From contig NC_089276.1 of NCBI RefSeq assembly GCF_963678975.1, positions 24,411,059-24,475,058 on the forward strand: 64,000 nucleotides of DNA, in the 5' to 3' direction. A model generated the notes under the pieces. It was not told the origin of the DNA. It saw only the letters and a list, made by a program, of their open reading frames with translations, and did no database searches. The first letter of the stretch is position 1, and each line of letters starts with the position of its first letter. Made by a program: the position numbers and the translations under genes. Positions 55,801 through 64,000 of the stretch are shown here, one piece after another. Origin of the DNA: Dysidea avara (Eukaryota > Porifera > Demospongiae > Dictyoceratida > Dysideidae).

Positions 55801-58438
55801 CTGTACATACTGTATGTACCAATACAATTACTAGATACAGTTGTCTATATACATGACACGTACATTCCAATGAATACACAGTGCACACACTACAGATGAT
55901 AGAGTATAAAGTGCTTACAGAATTAATCTCACTTGCTTTCTTGGCACACATGCAAGTAGCTTGGGCCAATATTTCAGTAAAGTTGGACAACTTATTTCTG
56001 TCCATGGTTAATACTGCTGATGTTGGGAAGGTAGTGACTAGTCTAAACACCACACCTGATGTCCCATAGATCTCTTGACCAGAAAGATTTGATGAAGAAA
56101 AATTGATGCTACAGAACAAAATAACATAAATCAAAGCATTATTCAGGTATTGACCAATATACATACTATACAGTGTATGTACAAGAAAAGTATTCAGACC
56201 CTTTTGCCCCTGCCACACACACAAGATAGGTAAGATGTCTCCTTAACAGAGCCACAGTCGGGCTAAAAAAAGAGGTGGTCTAATCAATGAGGCCATCCAT
56301 GAAGTATACTTTTAGACAGTTTGCTACAACAGTATAATGAAGCTGTCTGGCCAGCAGCCTTCTGTGGGCATAAATGCATACAAATATACAGGGGTGTAGT
56401 AAGCATGCATGTATTCACATCTGATACTTTTTAATGTAGTCAAGTAGTTCAGAAGCAAACAGTGTCATATAGAGAGTCCGATCTTTATCAGAGTCAAACA
56501 CTGTGCCAGACAATGATGCTAGCTGAGATAGACACTGGAAAATGTTATGCAGTAGATCTTCATGACTGCGACAACCCATCAATAGCTACACAGTAAAAAT
56601 TTATAAAAGTACATATGATTTTACAAGGTAACTGTATATACATACAGGTAGTAGCACCTTAAATAACAGTAGTATACTGTACCTACATGTATGTAATACA
56701 ACTATCCCAAGATTGTCACATTACCTGGATATTTACACCAAATGCTACTTTGGCAGAGGTCTTACTGAATGTACCTCAAGCTGTACTGGTTGCAGGAAGT
56801 GTTAAGTGAGTCCTATAGCTTTATAGTACATAGATTTGGGCAAAACTGAGCTACAGTAATTATCTGGTGCATACACAAGAGGTAGTTGTGGAGCTATCAC
56901 TCCATATTGTTTTAGATATCATCCATAGTGCAAGCTCTAATATATAACTACCACACAAATGGTCCTTAACTAATTCCTAGTATAGTTAGCATTACAAAAG
57001 TAAATGTTTTGAAATCCCCAAGAGCATCACTTTATTTTATTTAAGGTTGCCTATAATATAGCCTGTGCAGCTATTTTCATTTGCTGAATTTTTGTTGCTT
57101 ATTTGTCACTAGCACTGCTAGGTTAAAGAAAATATAAAATAATCAGCAATGTTTGGGTCTGTGCAATATAGTAGGATATTCACTTCACTCTAGCTACGTA
57201 ACACATAGCACTACACACCAGCTCACTCAATATACAGTTACGAAAAAATCTACCTTAAAAAATAGCTGCAGAAAGCTGGGATTAAGTACAGTTGATGACC
57301 AATTCCTTGGAGGCTTGAAGGACACATTTGTCATCTCAGCCACAGAAAATGCTACACCAAGTGCTAAAAACAGCTAAGAAAAACTTGTGTATTCTACACC
57401 AAATTATACATGCATGTATGATGTATTGCAGGATACGATGAGTATGGCAGAAGTGCCAATTCAAAACTTGAGATGTCATCTTAACAAAGTTCAATAACAA
57501 ATTGACCGCTTCACTTGATAATGATGAGATGTCAACAAAAGCATACTGCTCCAGGACTTGCATCCCAAACAGCAAAATCCTCAGGAGTTCTTCTTCCTAT
57601 AGTATGTAAACTTATTATAAATAAGCCTGGTGTAACTACTTGGCTTGCTGCCACACACATACACACGCACGCACGCATGTACACACACACTACACACAAG
57701 TACTGTACGTAAAGTAACATGTATTGTATATCAGACCTCGATAGCTTTCTTGCAGTGGAAATGAAACTCCCAAGTGAGGCCAACTGCACTTGAACCACTG
57801 GAGCTAGAATACTCCACTAATATGGCTGACAGTAAAGAGCATCCCAACTGTTGCTGTGTATAGATATTAAATGTGCATTTTCTATCACATATGTACACTA
57901 TCTTAAATGCTATTGTACATACCATGAAAGCTGCACATATGTGTATTGTAGATTGCTTATACAAGTATATGCACATTCCACAATTAAGTAGAAGCTTATT
58001 CACTACACGTATACAGTATGTATGTACCTTTAGAGGGTCCATACCAAGTAATTGAGTAACCTCACTAAAAATAGAATCAAACAACAGTTTCTTATCACAT
58101 TCAAGAGTTCTCCTCTTTGCAATCACTGCAAGTACATGAACTAACTGCTCCCGTGCATAACCCACAAGACTGGATAAAAACAAAATAGTACAAAAATGTA
58201 CAGTACACAATACACAGGTAAATTGTGCTACTTTAAAATACAATATAGCACACATAATATAAAGTATGGTGAGCATATAGTATGTATAAGTAATACCTGG
58301 CATGGTTTGCAGTGTATTGCAATAAGTACAGTCGTAGTTCTTCAAGTTGCTCAGCTGATAGCATGTTCCACTCCTTCACTATAGCTCCTTTCAGTGTACA
58401 AGCAGCTTGAAAAATCACATACTCTGATTGACAGCCCT
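49877..58438 (-). CDS. xpo4: Exportin-4, all but the N-terminal exon(s)
   Basis: Sixteen minus-strand exons with GT-AG borders and matching phases: 58297-58438, 58028-58169, 57737-57853, 57437-57596, 57254-57351, 56428-56585, 55919-56108, 54984-55745, 54456-54788, 53487-53780, 53239-53419, 52969-53060, 50635-50765, 50462-50585, 50205-50297 and 49877-50074. They give about 1070 residues; human exportin-4 is about 1150. Characteristic matches are YVIFQAA, SLYEDIHWLFLITAY, SNLSVWSSDQ, EPLQQRL, LLTNLTAKEFLDY, DVVLYGL and the last exon's EEFLTAVKGFMCIK. The protein is a HEAT-repeat karyopherin-beta that exports cargo such as eIF5A and Smad3 from the nucleus with RanGTP. The first about 65-70 residues were not found between 58440 and 64000 and may lie beyond. 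Introns carry a hAT-like MITE, a foldback D element and two copies of one repeat. Confidence 0.92.
50935..51415. repeat. Dispersed repeat I, copy 1 (in xpo4 intron)
   Basis: It starts with cggtagtactgtttaagtag and ends with atagatgccacaaaattatt. A second copy lies at 58470-58950. The minus strand has an 84-codon open frame (KDKAHRAYTRQNPKRHIPP) that is largely preserved in the second copy. A tcactcactcactcac microsatellite is expanded here. Confidence 0.75.
51420..51749. other. Intron sequence with reversed CTCTATTAGAGTA motif
   Basis: At 51662-51705 the strings gatactctaatacagcagtc and ctaatagaacagtcatc are reversed copies of the dispersed motif. They are followed by gctagctgt and caaaaaactaaact, the same sequence that precedes foldback D copy 2. 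Confidence 0.5.
51750..52026. repeat. Foldback element, family D, copy 1
   Basis: A near-complete palindrome. The arms aaaaatgaagtaggaatcca, aacaagagatgaacaatggt and atagctcagtgggaaatccc are each mirrored. Copy 2 is at 60020-60281, a damaged copy at 19880-20085 and a trace at about 52685-52800. Confidence 0.8.
52483..52800 (+). repeat. Family C copy 10 (fragment) joined to a family D trace
   Basis: The ccaagtatcaattactga, ttacacagcatcac and aatacagacaatttctgtta blocks of C run to cgctgtcagca. This is followed by atgtcggtattacaatatag and cccatattgttatac, which resemble the middle of family D. Confidence 0.5.
53847..54274. mobile_element. hAT-like MITE in an xpo4 intron, perfect 8-bp TSD
   Basis: The ends are tagaggtgcaccgata and tatcagtgcacctcca, flanked by caaagtat at 53839-53846 and 54275-54282. 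It is the same family as 22905-23604 and 61983-62955. It lies in the intron between the exons 54456-54788 and 53487-53780. Confidence 0.85.
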
Positions 58439-58469
58439 CTGAAATAGTTGCAATGATGCATAATCAAAC

Positions 58470-58950
58470 GGTACGGTAGTACCGTTTAAGTAGGGATCGC
58501 AGTGAAAATATTGTGTGCCGCTCAAAATTCTGCTTTTAAAAATCACCCTAGAGACATTTTATGCGACGAAAATCACCTTTACAGAATAGTACTAGTCCGT
58601 ATAATTTATAAAATATAACAAAACACTTATATACAGATGGCCGGACATAGAATTTTTTTAAAAATCGCTAAAACTCAAATTTGTCTCACTGCCTCACTGA
58701 CCACAGTCGCAAGGCTAGAGGCCAAATGAAGCAGCACACGGCCACCATTTTATGCCACAACAACAAACTCACTAGTGGGATGTGTCTTTTGGGGGTTCCG
58801 ACAAGTGTAGGCCAGCCCTCTGCGCCTTGTCTTTTCTTTTATCTTCAATCAGGCTGCTTGTCTTCTTCATCCAATGAAACCATATCGAGGCATTAATTTT
58901 CCGTATCACTTTCTTTCAGCAACATATATAGATGCCACAGAATTATTTCA
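58470..58950. repeat. Dispersed repeat I, copy 2
   Basis: The same order of blocks as 50935-51415: ggtagtaccgtttaagtagg, gtctcactgcctcactgacc, gccttgtcttttcttttatc and atatagatgccacagaatta. It lies just upstream of the first identified xpo4 exon. Confidence 0.75.
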
Positions 58951-59239
58951 GAACTGGATTTCAGAGCTGGATTTCAGAAGCGCTTCAGTCTTGATGATAT
59001 ACTAGCTAGATACAGGTGTATTTGCAAGTTCACGATTGAGATCCCGTTTGCGATAGGTTTGCGACCACGGCCATCAATTAAAGATCTAGGTGGACTAATA
59101 GCGATAGAGTATGGGGACCACACCTCTTAACAATCTAGCTATTTACACAGGAAAAAATTTGTGATTCCCATTGTGGGAATTCCAACAGGAATGTGGGAAA
59201 ATGGAACAATTTACCCATATGGGAAATCATGAATTCCCA

Positions 59240-59710
<471 letters not shown>

Positions 59711-59879
59711 CTGTAGAACAGGTAAATATACAGTAGGTCCCAAAGCTGGCATCCCATCGTGGGAATATGGTTTTCCTGCATTCCTACTATAATTCCCACA
59801 ATGAGAATTGTGAATTCTTGTGAATTACTTAACAGTAAACAAGACAACCTCACCCCTTATTGGTCTAGCTAGCTGCACA

Positions 59880-60020
59880 CCTCTTAGCTGACTTGAGATA
59901 TACTCTAATACAACAGTCATGTATGATATTCTATTAGAACAGTCACAAGTTACATTGTAGCTAGCCGTGTTACAGCAAAAAACTAAGCTAGCTGTGCTAC
60001 AGCAAAAAACTAAGCAAACT
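59880..60020. other. Reversed CTCTATTAGAGTA motifs before foldback D
   Basis: The strings gatatactctaatacaacagt and attctattagaacagtcaca are followed by gctagccgtgttacagcaaaaa, duplicated once. The arrangement equals that at 51660-51749. Confidence 0.5.
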
Positions 60021-60281
60021 AGTATTTTAAAAATTGTTACTGTAATTTAAAAATGAAGTAGGGATCTATGCAATAAAAGTAGTGAAACAAGAGGTGAATT
60101 ATTACAGCATAGCTCAGTGAGAAAGTCTCTACTTTGGCACATTAGCTATAACAATTATTTTGCTCAATGTCAAAGTAGGAACTTTCCCACTGAGCTATGC
60201 TGTAATACCATCATTCATCTCTTGTTTCATTACATAGATCCCTACTTCATTTTAAATTAACAATTTTTAAAACACTAGTTT
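60020..60281. repeat. Foldback element, family D, copy 2
   Basis: The arms agtattttaaaaattg and caatttttaaaacact bound a palindrome with the aatgaagtagggatct, aagaggtgaattattacagc and aaagtctctactttgg blocks mirrored. Confidence 0.8.
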
Positions 60282-60348
60282 ACTAGAGTTTTATACTTTT
60301 CCAATTTAATCTGCACAGGTGTCCATATTGGAAATATCGCTGTACTGT

Positions 60349-61131
60349 GGGTGTTACTATTCAGTGGACTGGACCGACATATTTTTGGTTTTTGTACATC
60401 TATAGTTGGATTTATGGAGTCTTGCTAGCACAATAAGCACCCTTAGGGGTCAGGGCACCTGCAGCCCACTTCTAAATGTTGAAGATGAGCAGTGAAATTT
60501 GCAAAAACTGTATTTCTCTACCGTTCATTAAGCCACTATATACAGCATTTATTCCTTCCCTGGTGTGTAGCTAGTAATGCTGCAGGCAGGGCAGGGAATG
60601 TGACAGCAATAGTTAACCAGCGATCAATTTCCCAGTAGACAATATCCTTCGAGATATCCTTAGAGCAAGCTAGAGGAGCAAGCTTGTCTCACTGCCAGAC
60701 TTCTGTTTCAGTGTAGGGACTTACCAATTACATATTATAAGCGCCCATGCTAAAAAATCTCTAATTGGTAAGCCCCCTGCACTGAACTAGAGGACTGGCC
60801 ACACGAGACTAACTTGCTCCTCAAGCTTGCTCTAAGGATATCTAGAAGGATATTGTCTACTGGAAAGTTGATTGTTGGTTAAATATTGCTGTCACATTCC
60901 CTGCAGCATTACTAGTAACACACCAGGGTAAGGAATAAGTGCTGAATAATGGCAAAATGAACAGTAGCGAAATTATTAAGAGACAGTTTTCGCATATTCC
61001 ACTATTTGTCTTCAGAATTTGCAGGAGCCCTAAAGGCGCTTACTAGCAAGACTCCGTAACTCCGACTATAGAATGTGCAAAAACCAAAAATATGCCAGTC
61101 CAGTAGTCCAGTCCACTGAATAGTAACACCC
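60349..61131. repeat. Large imperfect inverted repeat, about 780 bp
   Basis: The left arm begins gggtgttactattcagtgga and the right arm ends ccactgaatagtaacaccc. Inner pieces such as ccaggtgcccgt-like, agcaagcttg, tagacaatatccttc and ttaccaatt are also mirrored around a centre near 60745. The arms differ by many substitutions, so it is older than the 34724-35055 foldback. No open frame. Confidence 0.8.
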
Positions 61132-61356
61132 CTGTATGATGCCTCTTAAGTAAGTATAAGGCAATCTCTACTGAACTGCACTAATTGGGTGGATTGATTG
61201 CCATTATTTTCTTTTGCTAAAATCCTACATACCAAAAACCACCTTGGAAAACTCATAAGAGCCCTCTTCTATTGCAAGGAGTTTAGGTCTACCAGTTAGT
61301 ATTAAGTGAAAAGGAAACAGTATGTGTACTTCAGACAAAACTGAAATTTGCCATTT

Positions 61357-61588
61357 GTGACCGGATTTGACAAAACCAGGCTTCCACACACATCCAATTC
61401 TTCTGCTTTAACCGCTTGTAGCTTGACTAATCAGTAAGCTATTGACCTATAATTTTCACAACATGTTTTCACTGCATTATGCAATAACAAGTCAAAATTT
61501 GAAAGTGATAGCATACTCATACATTGATTCAAAGTCACAAATCTGGATGTGTGTGGAAGCCTGGTTTTGTCAAATCCGGTCACATTTA
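61357..61588. mobile_element. MITE of family H, well preserved
   Basis: gtgaccggatttgacaaaac with caggcttccacacacatcca is mirrored by tggatgtgtgtggaagcctg and gttttgtcaaatccggtcac. It is flanked by attt on both sides, a possible 4-bp duplication. Between 61131 and 61357 no feature is seen. Confidence 0.75.
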
Positions 61589-61982
61589 TAGTAAAGATAC
61601 TGAGATAAAGGAAGGACAAGCATTTGTAAAAGCTGTAGCTAGTGGTAGATCCTACATATGCCACTAGCATAGTGAACGTAAGGTAGTGTGGTTGGCATCA
61701 TGAACTTGATTCTTAATAGCGAAGCTGTAGCCCCTAAATTCTACCTGAACTTTTAGAGACTTACAGTACTTCAATTACTAGCACTGCATCACATACAACC
61801 TAGCACACTGTACATGTACCAATGGGAAAAACTAACAACAGGGCAAGGCATACGGATTTGAAACTAGAAGGGCAAATGATTGCTCCATTAGAGTACAGGT
61901 GTATACATTGATGTGTACGCATTTGGTATTACAGAACTGTATTAGAAATGTTATACTTGAGTACGGATCATAGAATTAAAAA
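61589..61982. other. Non-coding, no feature seen
   Basis: AT-rich. A single ctccattagagtac near 61880 resembles the dispersed motif. Confidence 0.3.
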
Positions 61983-62955
61983 TAGAGGTGTACCTGATAT
62001 GGGTTTTTGGATATCTGATATTGATATCATCAAAAGAAGCATAACCGATAGTTGATCTGATACATTTTAACAAATCATATTCACCTACACTGTACCTTTT
62101 AGTGACATGTGCATGTATTCATGTACAGTGTAGTAGTGTATTGTGCAATCTGGACAATTAGGCAACCACAAACATTTTAATGTATCCTCCCATGAGGATA
62201 TTTTCGCATTACAAAGATTCCTTGGTTATCTTAATGTGGCTCTTTTATTAAAGGTTCTATAGCTGGTTAATTTGTAAAGACTGTTTTGTAAAGACCGTGA
62301 AAGACTGTGATAAACTGTTCAACCCCAAAAAATCACATGTATTTGTATGGTTTCTCATAGTGTAGCACCTGCTGTAGAGTGAACAATAAACCACTGGTAC
62401 AAAATGACCTCATGGATATAAAAGAAAACAAATGTATAATATCAAGAGTATTTATATACTCTTGATAATATTAATCCGTTTGTGAACAAACTTTGCCACT
62501 GTATGAGCTAGGGTTGAGACATATATAGTTCGAAGCTTCATTCGGTTTCATAACATTCGGATGCTGCTTTACCTCACCAAAGCTTTGTTACCATGGACAA
62601 GTATTGTCACTCCTTGTGGGAAGCTGCCATTTATGTATTTTTGGTGTAGTTATAGTTTAAACAATGGTATAACTTATACTGGAACTATAACAAAGTGTAG
62701 GAGTTTGTACTACAGTGCACCCTAATAACCATTCATTAATTGTTGACATGACATGTGCAACAAAGCTTTGAAAACATTTTGAAAAGAAGCTTCGAAGAAC
62801 GTAGTTGTACATTCATTCCAACCCTAGTATAAACATCAGTACAGTGATATCGATCCTCGTACTGTTCTGTACCAATACAGGTATTGGTAAAAAATCCCAT
62901 ATCAGTGGCTGGCATATTTTAGCCAATCTGATAATTGGTATTTGGTATACCTCCA
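61983..62955. mobile_element. hAT-like element (TAGAGGTGTACC ends) with a nested insertion
   Basis: The ends are tagaggtgtacctgata and ttggtatacctcca. The flanks attaaaaa and aataaaaa match at seven of eight bases. The 973 bp includes a second element (62509-62826). Same family as 22905-23604. No transposase frame. Confidence 0.7.
62509..62826. mobile_element. Nested hAT-like MITE (TAGGGTTG ends)
   Basis: The ends tagggttgagacat and attccaaccta-like (attccaaccctagta region) are inverted, with subterminal gttcgaagcttc and gaagcttcgaag. The flanks gtatgagc and gtataaac match at six of eight bases, both differences being G to A. Confidence 0.6.
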
Positions 62956-63030
62956 AATAAAAAGCGATGAAACAAGGGAGGTCATCTACACCTGCAGCTA
63001 TACTAGTGGACATTTAATCCCTACGTCAGT
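62956..63030. repeat. Family B fragment
   Basis: aaataaaaagcgatgaaaca, agggaggtcatctacacctg and tagtggacatttaatcccta form one arm of family B. Confidence 0.55.
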
Positions 63031-64000
63031 CAAGACAGCTAACACATTTACCCTAATACTCAGTCATTCAGTGGCTCTCCCTATCATAAAACACTGAGAT
63101 CTACAATCTCAAATTTGGTGTGACAAGCTAAAATTGATGCATGCAGTCGCGGGAAACAAGGAACAAAATAAAGATGGCCTTTGCAAGATTGATATACATG
63201 ACAGAACTTTAGGGTAGATGGGACTGGCAATTAAAAGTGTGTTCTCTATATTTATTAAGTGACTGCTCTATTAGAGTATCACAATTGTACATGCATACAT
63301 ACTAGTAATGTTCAAATTATTACTTTCTATGCACATTGCAAATTTGCAATTCTGATCAGTTTTAAGTGTATGCCAAAACATTGACTGTATCTGTGTGCAA
63401 AATTGCTCAAACCAAATCCATTAATGAATTAATAAAAAGTACACAAACTAGATGGAATTAATAAATTGGAACTTTCAAAAGGAGAATAAACCACAAATTG
63501 AGAAGGGATCACTGAGGTTGGGATAATTTAATGTACTGTATTTACTTGATTTGTGCCACAGAAATTCTATTATTTTTCAACAAGGATAAAACCCTTCAAA
63601 TAGTGCTGCACTGCAGTATTATTCGAGGGTGCGCTACTAATGATTTAAACTTACCACTACTAACTATTCTATTTATTACAATTACAAAAAGTTGCTACTT
63701 ACTTCCTTCATCTATACAAGACCTTTCTTTCACTCAAATCCTTGTAACATAGCCATGTCACGCCTCACGTTACACAGTCAGTTTACTACAGCTAACTAAT
63801 ATCTGGAATTTTGATTTGTGAAAGTTAGCCAGGACAACACCAAGATAGATATGAATACTATACATCCTGTATGTAGCATTAGTAATGAATAATTATAGTG
63901 CGGTACTATTTGAGGGTGTGGTGCAATTAAAATTCATTTTCAAAAACAAGGATGAAACCCCTCGAATAGTATCGTACTATTCCAGGGTGCAGCACAAATT
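63031..64000. other. Non-coding; motif copy and a repeated cgaatagt/actattcg unit
   Basis: A clean tgactgctctattagagtat lies at 63261. Two related blocks (63580-63640 and 63895-64000) share acaaggataaaaccc, ccttcaaatagt and attcgagggtg with inverted inner parts, probably ends of an unidentified element running past the window. No xpo4 N-terminal exon was recognised. Confidence 0.4.

Noticed and set aside
56224..56375. Extra exportin-4 exon
   Set aside because: The minus strand shows protein-like LLARQLHYTVVANCLK, but neighbours 56428 and 56108 join in phase without it, including it breaks the phase, and the family alignment has no room for it.
61190..61305. Small minus-strand exon (PKLLAIEEGSYEFSK)
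   Set aside because: It has plausible splice signals but does not match the exportin-4 N-terminus, and no neighbouring exon could be found.
63690..63790. 5' exon of exportin-4
   Set aside because: A good donor (minus gaag|taagtagc) exists, but all three frames before it have stops, so at best it is an untranslated exon.

Overview
The window is AT-rich eukaryotic DNA from an animal, most likely a sponge. The reasons are short GT-AG introns, a metazoan-type DOK adaptor, exportin-4, a NACHT-LRR receptor of the kind expanded in sponges, and very dense small DNA transposons. The sponge assignment is inference; I cannot place the species.

Layout. At 1-75 is the tail of a plus-strand coiled-coil gene. 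From 76 to about 6500 there are repeats. At 6546-13737 (+) is a five-exon DOK/IRS-like adaptor gene (PH domain, IRS-type PTB domain, tyrosine-rich tail). From 13.7 to 36.6 kb I find no complete gene. This stretch holds nested hAT-like MITEs, foldback elements, a composite repeat family whose body carries a splice-donor-like site, and a 3.2-kb satellite with higher-order structure (31.2-34.5 kb). A possible first exon of the NLR gene sits at 18806-18878. At 36692-48789 (+) is a NACHT-LRR gene with 40 leucine-rich repeats. It is split between repeats 29 and 30 by a complete Ty3/gypsy-type LTR retrotransposon (40992-47852) with identical 196-bp LTRs, one unbroken gag-pol frame and a 4-bp target duplication. 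At 49877-58438 (-), convergent with the NLR gene, are 16 exons of exportin-4 covering all but roughly the first 65-70 residues. From 58.4 to 64 kb lie a long GT array, foldback elements and nested hAT-like elements.

How the genes relate. They are not an operon. The DOK-like adaptor would act beneath tyrosine kinases, the NLR would be an innate sensor, and exportin-4 is a housekeeping nuclear transport receptor. What ties the window together is transposition: at least nine hAT-like insertions have recognisable 8-bp target duplications (exact or nearly so), several are nested, and the youngest event is the gypsy insertion that cuts the NLR. Exon borders were placed by hand from splice signals, reading phase and family similarity, without transcripts.
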